Positions 1 to 7,559 of a stretch of DNA of 13,543 nt are shown piece by piece. Both the position numbers and the translations under genes were made by a program. Numbering within the stretch: the stretch's first letter is position 1; each line of letters begins with the position of its first letter. Source of the stretch: Pseudomonadota bacterium (GTDB lineage Bacteria; Pseudomonadota; Gammaproteobacteria; Steroidobacterales; Steroidobacteraceae). The notes below the pieces were generated by a model that searched no databases, was not told the DNA's origin, and worked only from the letters and a program-made list of their open reading frames with translations. The stretch is taken from contig JAKAFQ010000044.1 in NCBI GenBank assembly GCA_021817875.1, positions 1-13,543 of the forward strand. The letters run 5' to 3'.

Positions 1-297
1 AATGCCGGCGGGGTTCTTCTGCAGGCCGTGGAAGCGCCGCTCGACGTTGCCGTCGCGATCGATAATCCCCGTGACCGCTGCGCCCGAGGGAGGGCGATAG
101 GCGCCGAAGTAGTGATCGAAGCTGCGATTCTCCTGGAACAGCACGATCAGGTGCTCGATGTGCGCGCGCAGGCCCGTGACGTCGGCGCCGGCGGCGGGGG
201 CGCCGCGCGCCGGCAGCCCGAACCCGGCGAACGCCGCGCCACCGGCAAGGCTCAGGGATTTCAGGAACGCTCTGCGGGTCAATTGCGAGTCCGTCAT
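1..297 (-). CDS. Tat-exported phosphoesterase (phospholipase C / acid phosphatase AcpA-like), 5' part
   Basis: Only the first 99 codons are in the window; the gene continues past base 1. The protein opens with a textbook Tat signal, TRRAFLK at residues 7-13, followed by a hydrophobic Ala/Gly/Leu stretch to about residue 30. This is followed by HLIVLFQENRSFDHYFGAY (residues 49-67), the N-terminal hallmark of the phosphoesterase family (PF04185), which covers bacterial phospholipases C and AcpA-type acid phosphatases. In characterised members the Glu and Asn of this motif help bind metal at the active site. The expected role is cleavage of phosphate esters or phospholipid head groups after folded export. 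The ATG at 297 is well supported: GAGGAGAG lies 5 nt upstream. Substrate cannot be decided from this fragment. Such genes are often phosphate-regulated, but I see no clear Pho box upstream. Confidence 0.9.
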   Translation of the reverse strand, partial: MTDSQLTRRAFLKSLSLAGGAAFAGFGLPARGAPAAGADVTGLRAHIEHLIVLFQENRSFDHYFGAYRPPSGAAVTGIIDRDGNVERRFHGLQKNPAGI

Positions 298-302
298 TCC
301 GT

Positions 303-310
303 CTCTCCTC
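303..310 (-). promoter_or_regulatory. Ribosome binding site of the phosphoesterase gene
   Basis: On the minus strand GAGGAGAG sits 5 nt before the ATG at 297. It fixes the start directly ahead of the Tat signal. Confidence 0.75.
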
Positions 311-411
311 ACTGCTTGCGGGGGCGCTCCCCGGGCCGGTGTGGGGATTTGCGCGGCGGGATTCGGGCGGGAGTGTACTGCGCGCGCGGGGCGGCCGGGG
401 CGCAAGGTGAC

Positions 412-443
412 GCGCCCATCACGCGCGCGCAATGCGCCCGTCA
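412..443. repeat. Pair of imperfect 10-bp direct repeats, 22-bp period
   Basis: GCGCCCATCA at 412-421 recurs as GCGCCCGTCA at 434-443, one mismatch, with start-to-start spacing of 22 bp, close to two helical turns. The pair lies about 115-145 bp upstream of the phosphoesterase start, where an activator site could sit. In GC-rich DNA chance similarity is quite possible. The rest of the 298-586 spacer holds no gene I can recognise. Confidence 0.3.
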
Positions 444-586
444 TGAAACCGTAGCAAATGGCGCATCCCGCGTCCGGCCGCGCGCTCGATCGGGGGTCAG
501 GCCGGACCCGGACCGCGCAGATTATGGGGTGGTGGGTCCCCGTCCCGTCCCAAAATGACAGCAGAAGCAGACGGTACACGCCTTCC

Positions 587-1171
587 TTATGAGAACCATG
601 CTGCAACGCGGCCCCAGTCGATGATTACGCCAGAAATGGCGCCAATTGGCGTTTGCCCTTTCAGCTCGACGATCGTGGGCCGTTCGCGACGGCCATTCTG
701 AAGGCGGTAGATACTCACTGTCCGCTCGATGGGATCGACGAGCCACACTTCCCGAACCCCGGCGCGCTCATAGACGGGCAGTTTGGTCACTTTGTCGTGG
801 CTGGCCGTCGCGGGCGAGAGAACTTCCGCCACCCAATCCGGGGCGCCACGCATGCCCCGCTCATCGAGTTTGCCCAGGTCGCCGACGACGAGGACGTCCG
901 GCTGCACCACCGTATCGATCAGCTCGTCGGATTCTTCGTCCGTCGGCAGACGAACGTCAAAGGGCGCAGCGTAGACACCGAAGGCCTGACCTTCGAGAGC
1001 CAGTCTCACCTGTAGATAGATCTCTCCCACCAGTTCCTGATGAAATCGCGAAGGCGCCGGCGGTTCTCTCACGTAGGCCGTACCATTGATCAGCTCAGCC
1101 ACATTCTCCCCGGGCCACGTGAGGTATTCGCCGTATGTATGGTGCAGCGCATCGCGTTGAGTAACTGCCAT
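587..1171 (-). CDS. Uma2 family (DUF820) PD-(D/E)XK nuclease-fold protein
   Basis: A 194-residue protein, the usual length for Uma2 (PF05685), a family of restriction-endonuclease-like fold proteins whose cellular role is mostly unknown. Family landmarks appear in order: YGEYLTWPGENVAELINGTAY near the N-terminus with the conserved Glu26, SRFHQELVGEIY (residues 41-52), VVQPDVLVV with Asp92, DWVAEVLSP with Glu116, a lysine-containing segment (Lys127/Lys130), and YERAGVREVWLVDP (134-147). The candidate catalytic Asp, Glu and Lys are all present, so the fold and active site look intact. The frame is open further upstream to an ATG at 1210, but I chose the ATG at 1171 because a strong GGAGGAGG lies 5 nt before it. 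The gene stands alone, divergent from the plus-strand genes to its right. No partner gene such as a methyltransferase is nearby, so a restriction role is not supported. Confidence 0.9.
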   Translation of the reverse strand: MAVTQRDALHHTYGEYLTWPGENVAELINGTAYVREPPAPSRFHQELVGEIYLQVRLALEGQAFGVYAAPFDVRLPTDEESDELIDTVVQPDVLVVGDLGKLDERGMRGAPDWVAEVLSPATASHDKVTKLPVYERAGVREVWLVDPIERTVSIYRLQNGRRERPTIVELKGQTPIGAISGVIIDWGRVAAWFS

Positions 1172-1883
1172 ACAGACCTCCTCCATATTGCGCCACGGGT
1201 GATCCAGCATGAATCGACGATCTGGGTCAATGTCCGGAACGAATTTCTCAACAACATACCGACGTTGGCCGCGTCACCGTGCACACGACGTTAGATTAAT
1301 AGGTCTGTTACGACGCTCCAGACATCGTTGAATGCCGACGTGGCCACGAACGCCCGATGACGCAAACTGGCCTGGCCACCCCGACACGCTGCCCGGCGAC
1401 CTCGACATTCGCTTCCACCTGAAGTCCGGACAGTCTTGATCCGCGAGACGTCCATGGCCGAGCCCGCTACCCTTCCAGGCCTCCCATTCACGCCGGCGAA
1501 ATCGCTGCGCGCTCCCGATGCCCTTGGCGCAGCCTTCGGGCGCTTGCCGCGGACGACTCACGACGATCACCCGAACCGTCAGAATGGCCGCACTGCGGCT
1601 CCTGTCCGAGAGCCGGCACTGGACGCGCTGAATACTGCCCGACAGAACTATAGACAAATCCTGATGTTACGGCATTATTCGCATCGGCGACATCAACGAT
1701 CAGTCCTCTCCGTAACCCCTGACGAGATGTCGCTGGAATGATCCGGAGCGCAATCCAGTCGTCAGCGTCTTCATCCGATCGTGAGCTGCGACCTTGGCAC
1801 CGCGAGACCGGCTCGGCGGGTCACCAGGCTCGCCGACTTCGCGGCGTCCAGCTCGGAAGGTCTTTTGCGCACTCACGGGCCTT
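1172..1883. other. Gap of about 0.7 kb with no recognised gene
   Basis: Between the Uma2 gene and the ATPase remnant I find no reading frame with a protein I recognise. A 127-codon minus-strand frame (1274-1657) and a 101-codon plus-strand frame (1436-1741) are Arg/Pro/Ser-rich and look like chance frames. The promoter of the Uma2 gene should lie just right of 1185. A weak promoter-like pair on the plus strand (TAGACA at 1651-1656, ATTATT at 1674-1679, 17-bp spacing) could be a relic of the promoter of the decayed ATPase gene, but the second element matches the consensus poorly. Confidence 0.5.
1177..1184 (-). promoter_or_regulatory. Ribosome binding site deciding the Uma2 start
   Basis: GGAGGAGG on the minus strand ends 5 nt before the ATG at 1171. 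The longer in-frame ATG at 1210 has no comparable site, so the shorter protein is preferred. Confidence 0.75.
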
Positions 1884-2525
1884 GCGCATCCGTCGAATGA
1901 GCGCCGCGACGCATTCGGGTCGTCGTGCTCCTGTGCCCCGTGTCACAGCGGCAAGACGACCCTTCCACGTGCGCTCTCCAACGGGGACTCGCCCCATGAC
2001 TTCGATCGCGAACATCCCGCCAGCCTCGCCCGACTCATTCAGCCCATGACAGCCTTACAGAGCCCGCGGGGCGTGGCAGTGAACCTGAACGATCAGACTC
2101 GGAGCCGACCCGATCGGTCTGCGGCGCTGCGGCTGATCGTCGACCGCAAACCCCTGCCCGCCTGCTTCCTGCTCCTGGGCAGCACATCACCCTTCCTGAT
2201 CGGTGCATCCTCCGACTCGCCCGCCCGCCACCTGCAGATCATCGGTGGCCCGGCTCCGAGCCGCGCTGAGGTGGGCACACGCTGGCTCAACTGTCATTGG
2301 CAACGCGGCGGCATACCGCTTGCCCTGCCTCGCTCACACAAAGGACAGCCGTGTGGCGTTTGCCGTTCATTCAGACCGTCCTGGGGCGCGACCTGCCGCA
2401 ATTCGCGGTGAGCATGCCGGCCACGGCCCTGGTGCGCCTGGACCCTCGTGCGCGTTACCTCGGCGCGATTTGAAACTCGCGCGACCGGCGCGTTCTCTGG
2501 GCATCGGTGAGACATCCCGGCGCTG
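1884..2525 (+). pseudogene. Decayed AAA+ ATPase with DUF4143-type organisation
   Basis: The plus strand encodes a recognisable but broken ATPase of the AAA_14/DUF4143 type. In one frame (to the TGA at 2409) I read a Walker A remnant, HSGKTTLPRAL, then FDREHPASLARLIQPMTAL, then LRLIVDRKPLPACFLLLGS and WQRGGIPLALPRS, all typical of these proteins. At 2351-2473 the reading moves to another frame, giving WRLPFIQTVLGRDLPQFAV, the usual next segment. After 2470 a third frame gives ARPARSLGIGETS, the family's HTH-like stretch. The Walker B region, normally hydrophobic followed by DEIQ, reads VAVNLNDQTR, so key acids are gone. The C-terminal half, about 150-200 residues in this family, is missing. 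Frameshifts plus missense loss point to true decay. Ends are approximate. Confidence 0.75.
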
Positions 2526-2650
2526 TCGCCCCCATGCATCTCGCGCGGGGGGATCTGATGAGCGTAATATCGCTGATCCTGGAACACGACCCTACGAACT
2601 GGCGCCGCGAGTCACCGCCGACGGACCGCGGCCGACGAAAACCCGCGGGA

Positions 2651-2655
2651 GAGGA
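2651..2655 (+). promoter_or_regulatory. Ribosome binding site of the M61 peptidase gene
   Basis: GAGGA, within GGGAGAGGAA, lies 7 nt before the GTG at 2663. It supports the GTG start directly ahead of the signal peptide rather than the ATG at 2507. Confidence 0.65.
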
Positions 2656-2662
2656 ACTGATC

Positions 2663-4582
2663 GTGACGTTCAAATCGATCGGCCCGATGCTGGCTATCGC
2701 CTTGATTGGACTCGGCAGCCCGGCCAATGCCGCCGGCCTCATCCCGCAGCCCAACGCCCATGCCGTGCCCTACGCCACCCAGGCGGATCCCGAGACCCTC
2801 GTGCTCGACGCCCGGATGGCCGGGCGTGGCATCGCGATCTCGACGATGCACATCCCGGTGCGACCGGGGCCGTTCACGTTCGTCTATCCGAAGTGGATCC
2901 CGGGCTACCATTCACCGGCCGGCGTGCTGGCGGATATCTCGCAACTGCAGGTGAGCGCCGACGGCCAGATGCTCGCCTGGCGTCGCGACAAGGTGGACAT
3001 GTACGCATTCCACGTCCTCGTACCCGCCGGGGTACGCTCGATCAAAGTGCGGTTCACCATGCTGTTAAATGGTGGCACCAGCAGGCGGTCGACATCCAAT
3101 CTCGCCACGATCTGCTGGACGCGGGCCTTCTTTTATCAAAACAACATCAATTATCACCATTACTACCTGAAGACGAGCATCATCCTGCCGCAGGGCTGGG
3201 GGTACGGCACGGCGCTCACCACGGTGAGCCGCGTGGGTCAACGTGTCAACTTCGCCGAGGAACCGCTGACCTATGTCGGGGACTCTCCGCTTTTCATGGG
3301 CCGCTATCAGCGGAAAGTGCAGCTCTGGCATCAGGGTACCGCCCACATGTGGCTCGACATGTTCGCCGATGCGCCGCAGGACCTGGACGTGCCGGCCAAG
3401 CTGCTCGCTGCGTACAAACGGCTGCCGGACGAGGCGTTCGCGCTGTACGGCTCGCGCCATTGGTACGACTACCACGCATTGCTGGCGCTATCGAACGACA
3501 TCAGTTTCGACGGCATTGAACACCATCAGTCGAGCGACGATCGGGCTGCCGCAGACTTCATGACCGATCCGAACGAACAGCTGCTCGACGGCGACCTGAT
3601 CCCGCATGAGTTCTCGCACTCCTGGAACGGCAAGTACCGACGGCCGTGGGACCTGAAGACGGACAACTACCAGATACCACAGCGCACGGACCTGCTTTGG
3701 GTGTACGAAGGCATGAATCAGTATCTCGGCGATCTGCTCTCGTTCCGCAGCGGCATTCGCAAACCGGGCGAATACCCGCAATACCTCGCCATGATCTACA
3801 ACCAGATGGCCACCGAGCCCGGCCGCGACACTGAGCCTTTGATCGATCTGACTACCGGCGCACCGTATTTCTACATGACCGCCAACGGGCAATACCCGTC
3901 TCTACGCCGCTCTGCGCAGGACTTTTACCTTGAGGGCGAGCTGCTTTGGCTCGACGTCGACACCATCATCCGCGCACGGACGCGCGGCAAGGAGTCGCTC
4001 GATGACTTCTGGCACCTGTATTCGGAGCCGAAACTCACCGGTCCGATCACCAGGCCATACACGCGGACGGACATCGAACATCTGTTGAATCAAGTCTGCC
4101 CGTACGACTGGCACGCGTTCTTCCAGCGTCACGTGTACGAGGTCTCGAGGTTGCCGCCCACCGGGGAGCTCAGGCGCGCGGGCTGGCGCCTGGTGTACAC
4201 CGCCAAACCCAACCGCTTCATCACGGCGGCGCAGGAAACGTACCAGACGGATTATCAGTGGCTGACCTACGGCTTCAATGTAGGGAAGTCTGGCGCGCTC
4301 TCCGACGTGCGCGAACATTCTCCGGCATGGAAGGCCGGGATGTCCCCGGGGATGAAGCTCGTCTCGGTCAACGGCCAGGGCTACACGCCGGCGGTACTCA
4401 AATACTATCTGGTCCAGGCTGAGCGTGATCATCTTGCAACGCGATTCACGGTCACGCAGGACGGTTGGACCCACAGCATCGTGGTCAGCTATTCCGGCGG
4501 TCCACGCTATCCGCACCTGGTGCGGATCCCCGGCACCGGGAACATGCTGGCGAAGATCATGGCGGCGCACGCCGGGCGCTGA
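2663..4582 (+). CDS. Secreted M61 family metallopeptidase (glycyl aminopeptidase-like) with PDZ domain
   Basis: A 639-residue zinc peptidase of family M61. From the GTG start there is a signal peptide (hydrophobic residues 8-20, cleavage likely after SPANA at 19-23). The N-terminal beta domain follows, with VYPKWIPGYHSPAG (74-87). Next comes IEHHQSSDDR (285-294) and the zinc site HEFSH at 315-319, with WVYEG supplying Glu349, 30 residues after the second His, as expected. FYLEGELLWLDVDTIIR (421-437) is also typical. A PDZ domain occupies roughly 537-610, with the hydrophobic ligand-groove and core region around REHSPAWKAGMSPGMKLVSVNG. The length matches the family. Characterised members release N-terminal glycine and sometimes other small residues; this one should act in the periplasm or outside. 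An ATG at 2507 gives a longer frame, but that extra part overlaps the ATPase remnant and precedes the ribosome site. The gene stands alone between two pseudogenes. Confidence 0.93.
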   Translation: MTFKSIGPMLAIALIGLGSPANAAGLIPQPNAHAVPYATQADPETLVLDARMAGRGIAISTMHIPVRPGPFTFVYPKWIPGYHSPAGVLADISQLQVSADGQMLAWRRDKVDMYAFHVLVPAGVRSIKVRFTMLLNGGTSRRSTSNLATICWTRAFFYQNNINYHHYYLKTSIILPQGWGYGTALTTVSRVGQRVNFAEEPLTYVGDSPLFMGRYQRKVQLWHQGTAHMWLDMFADAPQDLDVPAKLLAAYKRLPDEAFALYGSRHWYDYHALLALSNDISFDGIEHHQSSDDRAAADFMTDPNEQLLDGDLIPHEFSHSWNGKYRRPWDLKTDNYQIPQRTDLLWVYEGMNQYLGDLLSFRSGIRKPGEYPQYLAMIYNQMATEPGRDTEPLIDLTTGAPYFYMTANGQYPSLRRSAQDFYLEGELLWLDVDTIIRARTRGKESLDDFWHLYSEPKLTGPITRPYTRTDIEHLLNQVCPYDWHAFFQRHVYEVSRLPPTGELRRAGWRLVYTAKPNRFITAAQETYQTDYQWLTYGFNVGKSGALSDVREHSPAWKAGMSPGMKLVSVNGQGYTPAVLKYYLVQAERDHLATRFTVTQDGWTHSIVVSYSGGPRYPHLVRIPGTGNMLAKIMAAHAGR

Positions 4583-4739
4583 GCGCAGCAAACACACTGC
4601 GTGGCCCCGCCCCGTCGGTCGCGGCGACGCGTGGTTTCGCGCCGCACGGGAACCAGGACTGCATCTGTCGACCTGTGGCGGAAAGCGCCCGTTGTGGCAG
4701 GAAAAGCAGATCAACTCCGGCTCAGGCGTCTGATCTCAC

Positions 4740-5224
4740 GTGAACGTCACTCTGCGCGAGATCACCGCCAATGATCCGGCTCTGGAGCCGGGCCTGTGGC
4801 CGCTACCGGCTTTGCGGGCTGAACCCGGCGTCAATACGTTCGCAAGCCTGTTGAGTGAAGGCCGGGAACAAAGTCTGCACGTGCGCATCGCCGACCAAGG
4901 CGTGGACCGGTGCTTCGGTGCGGCGCGGTACCGGATCGGGGCCGCGAGTCACGGTCGGCTGACGTGCCGCGACGATCTGGTCACCGACCCGGCACGCCGA
5001 TCGACAGGCGTCGGTGCTGCTCGCTGAAGTGAAGCGGCGCGGACGCGCTGCCGGCCGCGCGCGGCTCGAACCAGGCTCCGGCGTAAACAATCAAACCGCG
5101 CACCGGTTTTATCATTCCCACGGCCTGGACATCCCCCGCCCTGCGCTTCGCCAAGGAATTGGCGTCGGCATTGCGTTCCCGGCCACCGCGGCGAGCCTCG
5201 GTCATGAACGTCGCGCGCCGCTGA
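4740..5224 (+). pseudogene. GNAT acetyltransferase pseudogene, two frameshifts
   Basis: Three consecutive frames on the plus strand join into one GNAT N-acetyltransferase. Frame one (4740 to about 5010, GTG start) gives MNVTLREITANDPALEPGLW, then FASLLSEGREQ, AARYRIGAAS and DDLVTDPARRSTGVGA, the acetyl-CoA binding region in which the family has R/Q-x-x-G-x-G/A. A shift near 5010 moves to frame two, LLAEVKRRGRAAG, then NNQTAHRFYHSHGLDI, the usual C-terminal helix and strand. A second shift near 5130-5138 gives ALRFAKELA in frame three, ending at a TGA at 5222-5224. The segment before DDLVTDP reads GRLTCR where the family has an aromatic strand (roughly LYV), so substitutions accompany the indels. 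No good ribosome site precedes the GTG. Two sequencing indels could fake part of this. The 3' end overlaps the transporter gene tail to tail by 23 bp. Confidence 0.8.
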
Positions 5225-6278
5225 ACCGCGCGGTGTACGCAAGCCTCAGGTTCCACCCTGCGGTCACGCACCAGAACACCAGCGTGGCGTAGGCCGCGTC
5301 GAGCCCGAGGGAACTGAGCGCAGGCGCGTGCAGCACCCGTCCGGTCTGCTCAGCGCCAAATGCGAACACGGCGGTGGAGAACGTCGGTGGCCATGCGCCC
5401 GTGCCCCGGAAACCGCACCGCCGGAGGAGAAACCGCCCGCTCAGCAGCACGACCGGCACGCTGAGCAGGATCGCTGCCCCCATGGACATCGCGGTCGCAT
5501 CAGTCAGCCACTGCGCGGGCACCCGGGGCGGCCCGCTCTGCAGCACCTGCCCGAGCGCTGCGGCCGCCAGACCCGCGCAGCCCATGGCGATCCACCAGGG
5601 CGCCTGAGCGCCTACGCCGAGCCCGTGCCGCCGGATCCGAACTCCCGCCAACACGGCGAGTATCCAGTAGAGGCACCAGCCGATGAGCGCGCTGCCAGCT
5701 GCGAACCGCTCCAGTATGCCGCTCCAGTGTCCGGCGAGCTGCGCAGCCAGGCGGTCGGTGGCGATGGCCGCACCGAGCAGCACCGCCGGAACGAGAAACC
5801 ACGAGCCGTCGAGTGCGCGCAGATCGACGCCCCGCACGGCCAGCGACCCGGCAAAGCGACTGATGGCGATCACCGTCGTCAGCCACGCCGCGCCGAGACA
5901 GGTCCCGGCGACCCACAGCGGCCAGTGGCTCGCCGCCGCCGTGCCGAGGGCCAGCAGGCCGCTGGCGATCACCGCCAGCCCCAACGGGACGGTGTGGAAT
6001 CCGGAATGCTCCTGGGCCGGGCCCAATGACCACCACGAGTGTCCCCCGAGCCGCAGCTCAGCACTTCGATGCGCGATGCTGCGCGCCGTGACCCATCCGG
6101 CTTGAAGGATGGCGAGGCCGAGCAGGGGCCGCATCAGCGGCGCCGCGCCGCACTGCCTCGCCAACGTTGAAGCTCCAGCGGTTGCCATCACCACACCGAA
6201 TGGCAATCCGCCACGCACTGCCGCAGCGCACGCGGCGACCCGCCGTTTCGGTCTCGGCGGCCCACTCGCCTCAGGCAT
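5202..6278 (-). CDS. TDT / SLAC1-like membrane transporter (tellurite resistance / C4-dicarboxylate family)
   Basis: A 358-residue, very hydrophobic protein with about nine or ten membrane segments between residues 20 and 350. Features fit the TDT family (TehA, Mae1 and SLAC1 relatives): GLPFGVVMATAGAS in the first helix (24-37), HTVPLGLAVIASGLLALG (95-112), LDGSWFLVPAVLLGA (156-170), APWWIAMGCAGLAAAALG (226-243), AWPPTFSTAVFAFG (295-308), and FWCVTAGWNL in the last helix (335-344). Members export or conduct small anions such as C4-dicarboxylates, sulfite or chloride; the substrate here is unknown. The frame is open upstream to a TTG at 6452, but the added 58 residues are Pro/Arg-rich and unlike the family, so I prefer the ATG at 6278. 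No strong ribosome site is visible there, so the start is uncertain. It lies downstream of the ClC pseudogene on the same strand and converges on the GNAT pseudogene. Confidence 0.75.
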   Translation of the reverse strand: MPEASGPPRPKRRVAACAAAVRGGLPFGVVMATAGASTLARQCGAAPLMRPLLGLAILQAGWVTARSIAHRSAELRLGGHSWWSLGPAQEHSGFHTVPLGLAVIASGLLALGTAAASHWPLWVAGTCLGAAWLTTVIAISRFAGSLAVRGVDLRALDGSWFLVPAVLLGAAIATDRLAAQLAGHWSGILERFAAGSALIGWCLYWILAVLAGVRIRRHGLGVGAQAPWWIAMGCAGLAAAALGQVLQSGPPRVPAQWLTDATAMSMGAAILLSVPVVLLSGRFLLRRCGFRGTGAWPPTFSTAVFAFGAEQTGRVLHAPALSSLGLDAAYATLVFWCVTAGWNLRLAYTARFSGARRS

Positions 6279-6442
6279 TTGTGCAGACCGGCCCGGCACC
6301 GCGATCGCTCCGTCCGCTGACTCCGGTGATGGAGCAGCGAGGGTACACCCCGGATCGAACTCCAGAGTCAATCTCGGGCGGGGGCGCGTGCGCGCTGGCA
6401 CAGGACCCCCAAACTCCTGACCGCGCGGTGACGTCTGTGGGC

Positions 6443-7490
6443 TCAACGGCAATAAAGACTCATCCGCTGCGCACGGTCACCCTCGAGTTGACTCGCATGG
6501 GCCCACACCCGAAGGACGTTGCGACGGGCGAGCAGGCCCACCCGGGTGCCGCAAGAGCGCCCCCCGATCGGCACCCGGCCGACATCGGCCGCAACCATGC
6601 GATCTGCCCGCTCCGCGACCCGGCCATCCGGATGACCGAGAACCTCGGGTGAGTCGAGTCGCTCGCCCAGCGTTCCCCGGCCTGCCACCCTTCCCTCGAC
6701 CGGCGCAACACCTCGGAACGCGACGCAATGCCGACGACGTGCCCGGCAGCATCGACCACCGGATCGCTCCTGTGCCGCTTGACGCCGGCTTCGGCCTTGA
6801 AGAAGGCCCGCGTATCCTCCATCGACAGGCTGGCCACCAGGGGGTGCAGCGGATGCACCATGACGTCCTCCGAAAGGCGCGTCGCGACCCAGAGGAGCCC
6901 GTGAAAAGGGCAATTCTCGCGACGCCTGGCGCGGATCGACGCTGGGCCGCGCTGCTGCTGGTCGCATCGCTGCTGCGCGCGACGGGCCTGAGCGCGCCCA
7001 CAGCCGCCGCGTCAACACCTTCCAGAGCAAGGGACCGACGGACCCCCGTATTGGCACGCCGCGCACCGTCAGCTCAGCGAAATCGTCGTGACCGCACACG
7101 GCGTTCAACGCCCGCCAGGATGTCGGCAGGGCACTCACCGCCGTGAGCGGCCGAAAGGTGCAATCCCTGCGCCTTCGCAGCCGCTGGACCTGTGGCGCTC
7201 GATCCGGGCCTCTCGACGATGAACGCGCTCACCGCACGCCCCCACCAGGGCATGACCGGCGCACCGCCGTGCGCAAAGAGCGGCCACGCGTCCCCCAGCC
7301 AGGGCCGCCAGGCGATCCCGACCGCCGCCGAAATGACCAGCGGTACGATTTCTTCAGCGTCTGCGGTGCATCCTGCCGGGGTTCCGCGCCGCATCGGCGC
7401 AGCAACGGGCATCGCATCGGTCCGCAACGATTTGACCACGGCGCCAGGCTGCGGATCGATATCACCTCTTCCTCAAATTACACCCCGTCG
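6443..7490 (-). pseudogene. ClC-type chloride channel pseudogene with C-terminal CBS domains
   Basis: Reading the minus strand right to left gives pieces of a ClC channel in several frames. Around 7440-7260 come APMRRGTPAG followed by ADAEEIVPLVISAAVGIAW and LGDAWPLFA, matching the ClC stretch from the anion-filter helix into the next helices. In another frame (7138 to about 7010) GHDDFAELTVRG and LLWKVLTRRLWARSG match the segment before the family's GSG(T/S)GG loop, which itself is lost. From about 6900 ATRLSEDVMVHPLHPLVASL begins a CBS pair; PVVDAAGHVVGIASRSEVLRR is a good CBS strand set. A shift near 6650 moves to frame three, EVLGHPDGRVAERADRMVAA, DVGRVPI and VGLLARRNVLRV, ending at the TGA at 6443-6445. 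The transmembrane N-terminal half is absent and at least three frames are used, so no working channel can be made. The CBS part is sure; the channel part is less so. The right end is approximate. Confidence 0.7.
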
Positions 7491-7559
7491 AACGAGCACG
7501 TCACGATCACGTCGATCATGACCTGGACGTCACCCGAGACGAGCGTCCCGGTGCCGGCT

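Noticed and set aside
587..1171. Uma2 gene as part of a restriction or defence system
   Set aside because: No methyltransferase, helicase or other defence gene is nearby, and most Uma2 proteins are orphans of unknown role.
1291..1370. PIN-domain-like start (RAFVATSAFNDVW) on the minus strand
   Set aside because: The first Asp of a PIN domain is absent and the frame stops within about ten residues, so the likeness is too short.
2203..3519. 438-codon plus-strand frame overlapping the M61 gene
   Set aside because: It is Arg/Pro/His-rich and out of frame with the clear M61 protein; only its piece near 2470-2510 shows ATPase relic similarity.
5328..6029. 233-codon plus-strand frame antisense to the transporter
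   Set aside because: Polar, Arg/Pro/Gln-rich shadow of a hydrophobic membrane protein gene.
6279..6452. Longer transporter start at a TTG (6452)
   Set aside because: The added residues are Pro/Arg-rich, unlike the family, and overlap the end of the ClC relic.
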